Under the pieces are notes generated by a model, which had not been told where the DNA came from, ran no database searches, and saw only the letters and a list, made by a program, of their open reading frames with translations. Made by a program: the position numbers and the translations under genes. 64,000 nucleotides of DNA from a virus: positions 62,001-126,000 of IMG/VR virus record IMGVR_UViG_3300042691_055965. One strand, 5' to 3'. Of the stretch, positions 46,801 to 55,688 are shown piece after piece (the first letter of the stretch is position 1; every line of letters begins with the position of its first letter).

Positions 46801-48220
46801 TTCACTTTGTTCAAACACAACAGGAATTTACAACATATCGTTGGGTTGTAATTCACTACGATTTAATACAACGGGATGTCACAATGTATCTTTAGGTTAT
46901 GCTTCTTTATGTTGTAATACAACAGGAAATAACAACGTGTCGTTGGGTAGGTGTTCTTTAGGAAGGAACACGACAGGATGTAATAATGTTGCTATAGGAT
47001 GTAGCACTTTAGGATCGAATACATATGGATTGAACAACGTCTCAATAGGTTCATATTCACTCGGATTAAACACTACGGGATGTCATAATATTGGTATTGG
47101 GTATCGTTCTTTATACTGCAACACTATTGGATGTGATAACGTTTCGTTGGGTCAAAGTTCACTTCGTTCAAACACGACAGGTAATAACAACGTATCTTTA
47201 GGATTAAATTCTCTTCGTGATAACACTACTGGAAATCAAAATGTAGCAATCGGTAGAAGTTCTTTGTTCAAAAATGTTTCAGGTTGTGACAATGTTGCAT
47301 TAGGTTATAAATCACTTTATTCTAACACTGGAGGAATCTATAATACAGCAATAGGTAGATTAACATTGAACTCAAATGTTACGGGTAATAATAATGTTGC
47401 TATTGGAATCGCATCTCTATTTTCAAACACAACAGGAAGTAACAACGTATCAATAGGACCGGCAGCTTTGAGTACAAACACAATTGGTAATCATAACCTT
47501 GCCTTCGGTTACAATTCGTTACTTCAAAATTTAACAGGTTGTAATAATATATCCTTGGGTAAAAATTCTTTGAAGTATAATTCAAGTGCAGATAATAATA
47601 TTGCAATTGGTGAAAAATCACTCTATGGTGTTAATGGATATAGTGTTGGTGGTAGCAATATTGCTTTAGGAAAACAATCACTACAATCAAATACATTAGG
47701 TGTCAATAACATTGCTTTGGGTACAAATTCACTTCAATGTAACGCTAGCGGTTCTTACAATTTATCTTTGGGTACTCTTTCACTACAAAATAATCTCCAA
47801 GGTTCACACAATATTTCTATAGGTGTATCTTCTCTTCAATATAATACCTATGGTAATAGTAATTTATCCATAGGTTATCAGTCACTTACACAAAATACTA
47901 CAGGATGTTACAATATATCGTTAAGTCAAGGTTCTCTACTTAACAACACAACAGGATGTAATAACATTGCAATTGGTTTGAGTAGTTCTTGTAGTAATGT
48001 CACAGGTTCAACAAATGTTGCCATAGGTTGTCTAACACAAACCGGTAATTTTTCTAACTCTGTAATTTTAGGTGCTGGCGCAACCGCAAGTGCAAATAAT
48101 GAATTTGTTGTTGGTAGTGTAGGGACACCATTAGGGACAATTACAACCGAAGCGTGTACATCAAGTAAAACTTGGCAAATTAGGGTAAATGGTAATTTGT
48201 ATAAATTACTATTGGCTTAA
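43850..48220 (+). CDS. Giant repetitive tail fibre/adhesin (17-residue repeats)
   Basis: The 1456-residue protein has an N-terminal attachment region (residues 1-280) whose later part (SGGTVTGNTIFTQGVTANT) resembles the fibre at 50354. About 66 copies of a 17-residue repeat with consensus NNVSLGxxSLxSNTTGx follow. A short C-terminal tip (NEFVVGSVGTP, then KTWQIRVNGNLYKLLLA) ends the protein. The repeat style resembles YadA-type trimeric adhesin heads, predicting a long left-handed beta roll. Thr/Asn are abundant at fixed repeat positions. Confidence 0.85.
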   Translation: MALITRSIGPDAQGSKLSFAQMDNNLYFLQSIGYTGGTYENNTLILTNPTGGTIETVIESFTRNFIPSGTSITIYEDYQNLIFGDLVVQGELNIENGAELVVLNGAIIVSGGTINNSGLTYSITLPEYNTFLTNATLDSNTKKLSFTGNFGFVPFETDLSSLSFTGGNVNNLSTNSLSATSITANTIDLCATNGTLFTDSISGCSPINILSFSNFHEGLSGSTISGETFYLNGTNIQNLLGGEFLPLSGGTVTGNTIFTQGVTANTVNSLKLGIGAGNINSNISIGISSLQSNSTGCKNIAIGGISLYNNNSGNFNVAIGDESMVQNTTGGRNVALGRNTLRNNGCGYDNVAIGYRALYSNTDGNTNVAIGKNNLCSNTTGNNNVSLGQCSLLSNTSGYNNISLGNQSLQSNTSGNNNISLGTQSLVNNTTGSRNVSLGFLALQNNTGGTGNIGIGERSLLNNTQGNYNVAVGRFALCSNTTGINNLALGTGSLSKNTTGQNNVGLGTLSLYNNTTGCQNVSLGIFSLYKNTTGNNNVSLGGNSIRFNTTGSNNVSLGYQTLFCNTSGSNNVSLGANSLYSNTTGGNNISLGQSSLQSNTTGGNNVSLGTSSLRCNTTGFQNVALGRFSLQYNTTGNNNIGIGYASLCCNLSNGNVGIGWNTLSRNTTGSKNLAVGYQALFGNTTGGYNIAFGDQTLRNNTTGTQNFGVGQGALRSNTTGFSNLAMGRTSLCTNSTGCYNIAIGDAAMLGNTTGSNNVSLGKSSLRSNTTGPGNVVIGANTLQSNTTGGSNVAVGFYALRCNTTASFNIGIGSQALYRNTTGTPNIAIGTNALRCNTTGGNHIAIGCNALLNNTTSYNNVSLGVCSLLANTTGSGNFAVGNTSMRCNTIGCYNIALGTSSLFNNSIGNFNVGIGRLPLFSNTTGSNNVALGYNPLRFNTTGSNNVSLGTSSLQSNTTGGNNISLGYRSLLLNTTGVNNVSLGGSSLCSNTTGIYNISLGCNSLRFNTTGCHNVSLGYASLCCNTTGNNNVSLGRCSLGRNTTGCNNVAIGCSTLGSNTYGLNNVSIGSYSLGLNTTGCHNIGIGYRSLYCNTIGCDNVSLGQSSLRSNTTGNNNVSLGLNSLRDNTTGNQNVAIGRSSLFKNVSGCDNVALGYKSLYSNTGGIYNTAIGRLTLNSNVTGNNNVAIGIASLFSNTTGSNNVSIGPAALSTNTIGNHNLAFGYNSLLQNLTGCNNISLGKNSLKYNSSADNNIAIGEKSLYGVNGYSVGGSNIALGKQSLQSNTLGVNNIALGTNSLQCNASGSYNLSLGTLSLQNNLQGSHNISIGVSSLQYNTYGNSNLSIGYQSLTQNTTGCYNISLSQGSLLNNTTGCNNIAIGLSSSCSNVTGSTNVAIGCLTQTGNFSNSVILGAGATASANNEFVVGSVGTPLGTITTEACTSSKTWQIRVNGNLYKLLLA
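44687..48050 (+). repeat. About 66 tandem 51-base coding repeats
   Basis: The units encode the 17-residue fibre repeat. Several neighbouring units share long identical stretches, while a few are shortened or extended (for example around 45790-45830 and 47630-47660). Those irregular units may mark kinks. Copy number could change by slippage or recombination. Confidence 0.9.
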
Positions 48221-48258
48221 TTTTCTTTACACTTATTTTCTTTTATAAACTTAATTCA

Positions 48259-49080
48259 ATGGTACAAAAGATTTTTTTTAATACTTCACTCCCAAGAGCG
48301 GGTTCAACATTAATACAAAATATATTAATGCAAAATCCTGATATATATTCAACTCCTACATCAGGAATAATAGAATTATTATCAACCGCCAGAACAATTT
48401 ACACAAATAACGACGCTTTCAAGGCTCAAGATCCCGAAACCATGAAATTAGGATTCAAAAACTTTTGTTTAAAAGGTTTATATGGTTTTTATAATGGAGT
48501 AACTGACAGACCTTATGTAATAGAAAAAAGTAGAGGATGGCTCGGGTATCAAGATTTTGTAGAATTTTTTATGGGAGAAAAACCAAAAATGATTTGTATG
48601 GTTCGTGATTTAAGAGGAATATTTGCATCTATGGAAAAAAACTTCAGAAAAAATCCTGACAAAGATGCTAATATTATTAACACTATTGAGTTAAAAAACA
48701 TGACAACTACGTCTAGAATCGATCATTTTTCGGTTGCACCTCCAATCGGGCCTTCATTAGAATGGTTATCAGAAACTTTTCAAAGAGGACAAAACAATGA
48801 TATTTTATTTATACGTTTTGAAGATTTGACAACTGACCCCGAAACTGAAGTCAAAAAAATTTATAATTATTTAAAACTCCCACACTTCAATCACGATTTC
48901 AACAATGTTCAACAATTGACACATGAAAATGATGTTATTCACGGTATTTTTGGAGATCACAAAATTAAACCTAAAGTAGAACCAATTAAAAATGATTATG
49001 TCGAAATTTTAGGACAAGAAAATTGTGATAGATTGAAACAACATTATGATTGGTATTTTAGAATATTTAACTATATATAA
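48259..49080 (+). CDS. Sulfotransferase family protein
   Basis: The 273-residue protein has LPRAGSTLIQNIL at residues 11-23, the 5'-phosphosulfate-binding loop. A MVRDLRGIFASMEKNFRK segment near residue 114 matches the 3'-phosphate-binding site. It would transfer sulfate from PAPS to a hydroxyl, probably on a sugar or Tyr. Its position between the giant fibre and a GT9 enzyme suggests action on fibre or host glycan. The PAPS would come from the host. Confidence 0.85.
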   Translation: MVQKIFFNTSLPRAGSTLIQNILMQNPDIYSTPTSGIIELLSTARTIYTNNDAFKAQDPETMKLGFKNFCLKGLYGFYNGVTDRPYVIEKSRGWLGYQDFVEFFMGEKPKMICMVRDLRGIFASMEKNFRKNPDKDANIINTIELKNMTTTSRIDHFSVAPPIGPSLEWLSETFQRGQNNDILFIRFEDLTTDPETEVKKIYNYLKLPHFNHDFNNVQQLTHENDVIHGIFGDHKIKPKVEPIKNDYVEILGQENCDRLKQHYDWYFRIFNYI

Positions 49081-49107
49081 TAAAATAAAACATAAAAAAA
49101 TAAAAAA

Positions 49108-49350
49108 ATGAAAGAAGAATTAACACAAGAACAAATCCAAAGTAGTATTTTAGCAGCATTTGATTCTGTTAACTTAATAAACAATTTGTTGACAACAGAA
49201 AAAAATGAGGAAAATAAAAACACAGTAAAACGTAATTTTGAACATTTAGAAGTTATGATGAGTAAAGATTGGTTTTCTGAAGCATTATCTACAGAACAAA
49301 AAAACGATATTGATTTATCAATAGAAAACGGTAAATTATTTATTTCATAA
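49108..49350 (+). CDS. Small helical unknown protein
   Basis: The 80-residue acidic helical protein has no recognised motif. It sits between the sulfotransferase and glycosyltransferase genes with short gaps and a typical A-rich start context. Confidence 0.6.
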   Translation: MKEELTQEQIQSSILAAFDSVNLINNLLTTEKNEENKNTVKRNFEHLEVMMSKDWFSEALSTEQKNDIDLSIENGKLFIS

Positions 49351-49372
49351 TTTAACTTCTTACATTTTTCTT

Positions 49373-50251
49373 ATGGAAGAAAAATATTTAGTTTGGCATA
49401 TAGAAGGTGGTTTAGGAAAAAATATAGCAGCAACAGCATTATTAAAATCACTTAAAGAAAAATACAACGACAGAAAAATAGTTGTTGTCGCGTCATACCC
49501 TGAAATATTTTTAAATTTACCTTCTGTTTACAGAGTTTATAAGTTAGGTTCTACACAGTATTTTTATGACGATTATATCAAAGATAAAGATACCTTAGTG
49601 TTCAAACACGAACCGTATTACGAAACTCAACATATTTTGAAACAAAAACATTTGATTTCAAATTGGTGTAAAATAATGGGAATTGATTATAATTTTCAAT
49701 TACCAATTTTGAATTTTAATTTCATACAACAAAGAAATGTTTTAAATTGGGAAAGAAACAAACCTATACTTGTTATACAAACTAATGGTGGATTTTTACA
49801 AAGTAATCAACCATATTCATGGACAAGAGATTTACCATATAGTATTGCTTTACAAATAGTTGAAAAATACAAAGATTCACACCATATTGTGCAAGTTTGT
49901 AAACCAAGATCAATGAAGTTGCCTGACTGTGAAATAGTCGAACATCAAATTTCTTCTATGGAACTTTTCGGATTACTAATAGCGAGTGATAAAAGAATAC
50001 TTATTGATTCTTGTTTACAACATGCTGCTGCGGCTTTAAATCTACCTTCTACCGTTTTTTGGATTGGAACATCACCTGAAAACTTTGGTTATTCTTTACA
50101 TAACAATATTGTGGCAAAAAAACCATCAGGTACTACTAAATTAATTGATGCTTACTTATTTGATTATTCATTTGAAGGTATAAGCCACGAATGTCCATAC
50201 TATAGTTTGGATGAAATGTTTGATATCGAAAATGTTTTAGAATCCATATAA
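49373..50251 (+). CDS. GT9-like (heptosyltransferase-type) glycosyltransferase
   Basis: The 292-residue GT-B protein starts WHIEGGLGKNIAATALLKSL, matching the GxG loop of GT9 enzymes. Near residue 200 LIASDKRILIDSCLQHAAAA resembles the GT9 donor site. It would add a sugar (heptose- or GlcNAc-like) to a glycan. It probably acts with the neighbouring sulfotransferase. Confidence 0.75.
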   Translation: MEEKYLVWHIEGGLGKNIAATALLKSLKEKYNDRKIVVVASYPEIFLNLPSVYRVYKLGSTQYFYDDYIKDKDTLVFKHEPYYETQHILKQKHLISNWCKIMGIDYNFQLPILNFNFIQQRNVLNWERNKPILVIQTNGGFLQSNQPYSWTRDLPYSIALQIVEKYKDSHHIVQVCKPRSMKLPDCEIVEHQISSMELFGLLIASDKRILIDSCLQHAAAALNLPSTVFWIGTSPENFGYSLHNNIVAKKPSGTTKLIDAYLFDYSFEGISHECPYYSLDEMFDIENVLESI

Positions 50252-50332
50252 AATATTTTTCTTTTTTTATTTACTTTTTTAACTGATTTTAAATTAATTT
50301 TCTTTCCCATCAACAATTACGTATAAAATAGA

Positions 50333-50340
50333 TATTTATA
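50333..50340 (+). promoter_or_regulatory. Candidate late promoter TATTTATA
   Basis: The octamer ends 13 bases before the ATG at 50354, preceded by TTACGTATA as at 8453. It is followed by GTAAAAAGAAAAAATG, similar to the minus-strand start at 12713. Confidence 0.65.
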
Positions 50341-50353
50341 GTAAAAAGAAAAA

Positions 50354-53300
50354 ATGGGAAAATTAATTTTAAGAAATAACGGTTTTGAAACTCAATTTAT
50401 AAATGGACTATCTTTTTCGGGGTTGTCCGCTCAAACTAACACCTATTTTTTAGGATTCGATCCGTTCACTAATAATTTAGAAGGATTAGATCCGAGTGGT
50501 AATACAATAAATTTTGAAGGCGGTGGTACAACATTTACAGGAGGTACAGTAAGTGGTGAAACATTCTTTCCTTCAGGTTTAACTGCATCAACTATTTCCG
50601 CAACAACATATCAAAATTTACCTTGTAATTCTGAATCTGTAACCTATTCTGAATTAGTTGATAATATAACGGGTGGGACTCTTTGTGAAGGAAAATATTA
50701 TTTAATAACAGATTACCAAACTTGTTACGATCAACCTGATTTTGATTATAATGGTAGCCCTATAACAACAGGTAATTACAAACAAGGTCCTGTTGAACCT
50801 ATTTTAGTTTTAGCAACAAGTGCAAACACAATCAGTGAGATTGCTTATCAACCATCTTACCCTAAAGATAGAATATTATATGACTGGACTTGGAATACAA
50901 CTGAGGTTACTGGTGGAGTTGCTTTTGGTAGAATCACTGAAAGAATTGATGAGTTTAATAACAGAACTGATTATGACCACAGAAATGTTTTATTTAAAAG
51001 ATATAAATTATATACTATTAGACCTGGACAACAATTAAATGGTTCAATAGAACTACAATCCGATGGTACTGTACTTGGTACAAATACATACTTTACGGGT
51101 TTAACTGTTGGTGATATAATTTATATGGATGGAAATTCTTTGTTCTACGAAATTACAGGAATTACCGATAATACTACTATGAATGTTTCGGGTGATACTA
51201 TATCATCGTTTGGATGTTGTTCATCTTTCTATAAGGCAATAGAAGAAACAAACGGAACGGGATACTTCAGTTTCAAACAAACAAATGTATATAGTGATGA
51301 TTTTGCTGAATACACAACTTTTGGTGATGCACTTTCAAACAGTTATGCAAAAAATAATTACATAGGAAATTATGCAAACAACTATCAAAATGCAGGTTCA
51401 GGAACTTTCTTATTATCTAACAATGTATTTTTAGAAGGTCAATACGAAAGTAATAAATTTGGTGATTATTGTTATAATAATACTTTTGGTACTGATAACC
51501 AAAACAACGTTTGGGGGGACTATTGTTATGAAAACGTATCAACAAATGATATTGATGATAATTTCATCGGTCATTATTTTTATAGAAATTTATTAAATGT
51601 CAATCTAATAAACAATCAGATTGGTAACTATTTTTATAATAATCAATTATTAGCGGAAAATAATGATTCTTTTGATAGTAACATTATTGGTAATAATTTC
51701 AATAACAATACCATTTACTCTTGGTTTTATAAAAATGAAATATTAGACGAATTTAATAATAATACTATCGGAGACTTTGGTAACTTGACTGACTTCGAAT
51801 TTTATAGGAATTATATCAGAAATAACTTCAATAATAATACTATACGACAAACATTCCAAAATAATCAAATAGGTACAAACTATCAAAATAACACAATTAA
51901 TGGAGAATTTGTTGGTAATACAATATTAAATGGATTTAATAATAACACAGTAGGTGCATATTTCAATCTTAACGAAATTGGAAACGGATTTAATCAAAAC
52001 GTAGTAAACGACAGTTTTTATCAAAATTCAACAAAATATTATTTTCGTAGTAATCGAGTGAGTAACTCCTTTTTTTCTAACAATATTGGTGAGTACTTCG
52101 AAAGTAATAAACCGTCCAATTTCACTCTTTCAAGTTGGTTTGATTTGAGTACTGTAACATCAAGAACTTTTGACGTTTTCAATCAAGTTGTAGGTGGAGG
52201 ACAAATAGGACGTAAAGTATTAGGCAAAGAACTTGTTATGCAAGTTGTACCAACTTCACAATATTTTAAAATTAAAATTACCCAATGGACACAAAACGGT
52301 AATGGTGGTGGGTTTCAGTGGGAAAGAACTGAAATAGATTCATCAGGAAATAATATCGGTCCAACAATTTATTTTACTAAAACAAATAATGGTTCTGAAG
52401 TGGATGTGATAGTCCCTGGGGTTGTTGAAATCACTAGAAGTAATCAAAATGGTATCTATAACACTGTTACAGAAGTATCTTGGAATGGAGGTATATCACC
52501 AAGTGGGACAACATGGAATTCAATATATACACAACCAAATAACGGTGAAAGATTTGCATATAACAAAATTGGTAACAATTTTTACAACAACATAATTGGA
52601 AACGATTTTGGTTTTGGTGGTGGTACACCTTATGGTAATGTAATTTTAGATCGTTTTGAGTTCAACGAAGTTGGGGCGTTTATGTACAATAATAACATAG
52701 GTAATTATTATACAAATAATTTAGTTGGTGATTATTTTGAAAACAACACAATTAAAAATTATTTTATAGGAAACACAATTGGTGATGGATTTGAAAGTAA
52801 TACAATTGGTGACTATTTTGGACAAAATGGAGGTAACATTCAAAACACAATTATTAATGATTTCAAATTTAACAAGATAGGAAATTATTTTGGTAACGAT
52901 GGAACAAATACTGACGGAGGAAATGTAATCAATAACGGTTTTCAAAACAATACAATCGGGGATAATTTTTACTTCAACGCATGTGATGAAAATTTTTCTA
53001 ACAACGTAATAGGTAATTCATTTATTTTTAATACTATCCTGACTGGATTTTCAGACAACCAAATCGGCAACGTTTATGTTACAAACGATTTAGGTAATAA
53101 TTTTTCAAGTAACAAAATCGGAAATTATTTTGCATTTTCAACTATTGGAAATAGTTTTCAAAAAAATGTGGTAGGTGATTTTTTTGGAAATGCAAATGGC
53201 GATAACCAAATTGGTGATGATTTTACAAACAATCAAATTGGAAATAATTTTGGTAATGATGGTACAAACAATTTCGGAGGAAATACCGTTGGTAGTGGAT

Positions 53301-53473
53301 TTACTAAAAATATAATTACATCGACACAAGTATATGGTTATGACTTTACTATGTCTACTTATGTATATGATAGTAACATGAACAAAAACATTTTCGATAG
53401 ACAAGACGGAACACCAAGATTATCATATTATGATAATTCAGATGTATTAAATATAACAAATATAGATAATTAA
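50354..53473 (+). CDS. Large fibre with 9-residue-repeat solenoid
   Basis: The 1039-residue protein has an N-terminal region (1-330) with Thr/Gly-rich fibre segments and a CYDQPDFD, EPILVL, RTDYDHR module. Two solenoid arrays of a 9-residue repeat, N-x-I-G-x-x-F-x-x, follow (about 333-585 and 735-985), separated by a distinct inserted domain (about 588-735). The Asn/Ile/Phe ladder predicts a beta-helix. It is part of the fibre block led by the TATTTATA box at 50333. Confidence 0.8.
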   Translation: MGKLILRNNGFETQFINGLSFSGLSAQTNTYFLGFDPFTNNLEGLDPSGNTINFEGGGTTFTGGTVSGETFFPSGLTASTISATTYQNLPCNSESVTYSELVDNITGGTLCEGKYYLITDYQTCYDQPDFDYNGSPITTGNYKQGPVEPILVLATSANTISEIAYQPSYPKDRILYDWTWNTTEVTGGVAFGRITERIDEFNNRTDYDHRNVLFKRYKLYTIRPGQQLNGSIELQSDGTVLGTNTYFTGLTVGDIIYMDGNSLFYEITGITDNTTMNVSGDTISSFGCCSSFYKAIEETNGTGYFSFKQTNVYSDDFAEYTTFGDALSNSYAKNNYIGNYANNYQNAGSGTFLLSNNVFLEGQYESNKFGDYCYNNTFGTDNQNNVWGDYCYENVSTNDIDDNFIGHYFYRNLLNVNLINNQIGNYFYNNQLLAENNDSFDSNIIGNNFNNNTIYSWFYKNEILDEFNNNTIGDFGNLTDFEFYRNYIRNNFNNNTIRQTFQNNQIGTNYQNNTINGEFVGNTILNGFNNNTVGAYFNLNEIGNGFNQNVVNDSFYQNSTKYYFRSNRVSNSFFSNNIGEYFESNKPSNFTLSSWFDLSTVTSRTFDVFNQVVGGGQIGRKVLGKELVMQVVPTSQYFKIKITQWTQNGNGGGFQWERTEIDSSGNNIGPTIYFTKTNNGSEVDVIVPGVVEITRSNQNGIYNTVTEVSWNGGISPSGTTWNSIYTQPNNGERFAYNKIGNNFYNNIIGNDFGFGGGTPYGNVILDRFEFNEVGAFMYNNNIGNYYTNNLVGDYFENNTIKNYFIGNTIGDGFESNTIGDYFGQNGGNIQNTIINDFKFNKIGNYFGNDGTNTDGGNVINNGFQNNTIGDNFYFNACDENFSNNVIGNSFIFNTILTGFSDNQIGNVYVTNDLGNNFSSNKIGNYFAFSTIGNSFQKNVVGDFFGNANGDNQIGDDFTNNQIGNNFGNDGTNNFGGNTVGSGFTKNIITSTQVYGYDFTMSTYVYDSNMNKNIFDRQDGTPRLSYYDNSDVLNITNIDN
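51350..53310 (+). repeat. Two arrays of 27-base (9-residue) coding repeats
   Basis: Arrays at about 51350-52115 and 52558-53310 encode the N-x-I-G-x-x-F pattern. The interruption at about 52116-52557 has unrelated sequence with a GGGQIGRKV, ITQWTQNGNGGG segment. Confidence 0.8.
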
Positions 53474-53475
53474 TT

Positions 53476-54042
53476 ATGGCAAATTTTATAGTACAAAATT
53501 GTATAAATCCTAGTGAAACTTATGTTGTTGCGGAACAAAAAGAAACTTTTAACATTGGAGGGGTTATTTTAGTTGCCGGAAATGGTTTTGACTTGGGGTG
53601 TTTTTCTATTATTGAACAAACAGACTTACAACCAACCGCTTTCGAAGGAAGTCAAGTATTTCCCGATTGCATAGAATGTTTTGGTGTTTTCAACCCTTCA
53701 TTTTCTTTTACAGAATGTGAATTTCCAGAAAACATTTACAAAATAAATTCTACTAATTTTTTAACTTTACCTACAATTAATAAAGTTTATCAAATGTTAA
53801 TTGATGAAGATGTTGAACCAAAATGTTACGAATTTACAGAACAAAATTTTAATAATCCTGGAAGTTCTACTTTTTCAGGTATACCTGAAGAATTCAATAC
53901 TTGTGAAGAATGTAGTCCTTCACCTTTTGATTTGGCTTTAGAAGAAAGAAATAACAATGCGGGGTTTCAACAAAAACAACAACTTCTTAGAGATAACTAT
54001 AATGAATATATAAACAATAGAACTATAAATGTTCCTAAATAA
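53476..54042 (+). CDS. Small Cys-rich fibre-associated protein
   Basis: The 188-residue protein has MANFIVQNC and one copy of the CxxC domain (CIEC to CEEC) that makes up the repetitive protein at 12745. Its short charged C-terminal tail (RNNNAGFQQKQQLLRDNYN) is different. It begins 2 bases after the solenoid gene's stop. It may cap or link the fibre. Confidence 0.6.
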   Translation: MANFIVQNCINPSETYVVAEQKETFNIGGVILVAGNGFDLGCFSIIEQTDLQPTAFEGSQVFPDCIECFGVFNPSFSFTECEFPENIYKINSTNFLTLPTINKVYQMLIDEDVEPKCYEFTEQNFNNPGSSTFSGIPEEFNTCEECSPSPFDLALEERNNNAGFQQKQQLLRDNYNEYINNRTINVPK

Positions 54043-54053
54043 AATTAAAAAAA

Positions 54054-55013
54054 ATGGCAACAAAATATATAGTAGATAACGTATCGGGACAAACAATAAC
54101 AGGTGATATTACCATAAATGGTAATTTGAGTGTGACTGGTAGTACAACAAGTGGTGTAGCAACTTACAAGGCACTTTTAACTCAAACTGCTCCAATATCA
54201 GGTTTTAATTTAAACACATTTAACCTTTCGTTAATTGTTGGTGAAACTTACACAATAAATACATACAATAACGGTGACGATTTTTCAAATGTTGCTGATG
54301 TCCAAAGTGGAACAATAAATCAAGCTGGTTGTGTTTTTATTGCAACGGGGTGTTGTCCAAACGATTGGTCTAGTAATTCTGAATTAATATCTTCAGGGAA
54401 TTTAGTAGTCGACGTTATAGAAAATAGTTTAGGTTATGATCTCGAATGGAGTATGTTTTTTATACCAGGATTTTATATAGCATATCCTCAAAATATTGGA
54501 CCGAAATATAACGGTTTTCCAAGGAGAAAGGTTTCAGTTGCAACTCAACAAACATTAATTGGGTTGGCGTTAGATTTGGATTATGTAAAATATTATTCCC
54601 AACCAACTTCATTTAACTCTTTAGATGATATTATTATTTTTCAGGCTTGGAACTCAGACACCCAACTTTCTGTTGATGATACTTTATTTTACACTCCCAT
54701 TGAAATAAATATTAAACAAGATTTGGATACAACCCCTTTAACAATTAATGGTTCTGTCACAGTTCCTTATTCATTTAGTTATCCAAGTATACAATTGAAT
54801 TGTAACGGAAATTATGTTGATGTTTTTGTTGGTGATAATATCACAGTCAATGATTTACCAGAATTGGTAAATGTTTTAAATAGTAATATTCAAACAAGTT
54901 TCTTGGGGACATATTCTGAAGACGGTACTGACATTTATTTGACAATACCAACAAATCTTAAAAATAGATTCTGTTCAAGTGGAACATTAACTTTTGAGGT
55001 ATACAGCGATTAA
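54054..55013 (+). CDS. Tail-fibre-like structural protein
   Basis: The 319-residue protein has an N-terminal beta-rich fibre segment (VSGQTITGDITINGNLSVTG) like collar or fibre motifs of tailed phages. It continues with beta domains and Cys pairs (GCCPNDW). Its role is likely in the fibre; no homologue can be named. Confidence 0.6.
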   Translation: MATKYIVDNVSGQTITGDITINGNLSVTGSTTSGVATYKALLTQTAPISGFNLNTFNLSLIVGETYTINTYNNGDDFSNVADVQSGTINQAGCVFIATGCCPNDWSSNSELISSGNLVVDVIENSLGYDLEWSMFFIPGFYIAYPQNIGPKYNGFPRRKVSVATQQTLIGLALDLDYVKYYSQPTSFNSLDDIIIFQAWNSDTQLSVDDTLFYTPIEINIKQDLDTTPLTINGSVTVPYSFSYPSIQLNCNGNYVDVFVGDNITVNDLPELVNVLNSNIQTSFLGTYSEDGTDIYLTIPTNLKNRFCSSGTLTFEVYSD

Positions 55014-55024
55014 AAATAAGAAAT

Positions 55025-55267
55025 ATGGTAAAAATAATTAAAAGAACAACAGACAATAAATTTTTACAATCATTAGAATTGGATACTTGGGTGGATAACT
55101 CTAACGATGCATTAATTATGACATTTAAAGAATGTGAAACAATAAAAGAAAATCTTTTAAATACATATTCCCAAGAACAGATAAAAGAAATGATAGATTA
55201 CTCAAAAAGTAAACCTGTTTCAAAAGAAGAAAGAAAAGAACTTTTAAATTTATTGAAAAACAAATAA
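55025..55267 (+). CDS. Small unknown protein
   Basis: The 80-residue, Lys/Glu-rich, helical protein has no motif. It is spaced 11 bases from both neighbours and probably cotranscribed. Confidence 0.6.
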   Translation: MVKIIKRTTDNKFLQSLELDTWVDNSNDALIMTFKECETIKENLLNTYSQEQIKEMIDYSKSKPVSKEERKELLNLLKNK

Positions 55268-55277
55268 CAAAAAATAA

Positions 55278-55631
55278 ATGGAATTTTTTATTCAACAAGG
55301 AGCTTCTTTGCCAATTTTAAAAATGGATGTAGTAAAAGATGGTAGAACAGACGCTGCAAATAATTTCTATTCTGTCTTATATAATTCAAACATAAGATTT
55401 TCAATGAAGAATATTGACAATGGTATTCAGAAAATCTTCATGAATCCAGCCTATGTTGTACAAAAGTTTAATATCCAACCAAACGCACCAAAAGAATACT
55501 ATATTTACTACAAATGGAATGCAAATGATACTAAAATAAAAGGAAGATACGTTGGTGAATTTTGTATACTGTTACCTAACGGAGAACTAATATCACCAAT
55601 TAGAGAAAATCTTTATATCAATATTGTTTGA
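55278..55631 (+). CDS. Probable tail/baseplate-associated protein
   Basis: The 117-residue protein starts MEFFIQQGASLPILKMDVVK. I recognise this as a beta-sandwich (BppU-like) family occurring next to fibre genes in marine Bacteroidota phages, though the name is inferred. YYIYYKWNANDT and LISPIRENLYINIV are the other marker segments. Confidence 0.5.
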   Translation: MEFFIQQGASLPILKMDVVKDGRTDAANNFYSVLYNSNIRFSMKNIDNGIQKIFMNPAYVVQKFNIQPNAPKEYYIYYKWNANDTKIKGRYVGEFCILLPNGELISPIRENLYINIV

Positions 55632-55658
55632 CAAGAGTAAGAATTAATCTTATATTTA
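55628..55658 (+). promoter_or_regulatory. Possible promoter of DNA polymerase gene
   Basis: TTG at 55628-55630 and TATATTTA at 55651-55658 (20 bases apart) resemble the Bacteroidota TTG/TAnnTTTG promoter, with one mismatch in the -7 box. Confidence 0.4.
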
Positions 55659-55665
55659 AGACGAA

Positions 55666-55688
55666 GGTAAATGTTACCCATGTGTAAC
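55666..55688 (+). promoter_or_regulatory. Two competing hairpins in the polymerase leader
   Basis: GGTAA(55666-55670) can pair with TTACC(55674-55678), and GTTAC(55673-55677) with GTAAC(55684-55688). The pairings exclude each other. They sit about 30 bases before the ATG, reminiscent of the T4 gp43 translational operator, which T4 polymerase binds to repress its own synthesis. Confidence 0.3.

Noticed and set aside
46522-46818. Minus-strand open frame within the fibre repeats
   Set aside because: It repeats with the same period as the coding repeat and has no start signal.
44687-48050. Regular 51-base repeats that could look like a CRISPR array
   Set aside because: The repeats have no spacers, are in frame throughout and code for the fibre; no cas genes are nearby.
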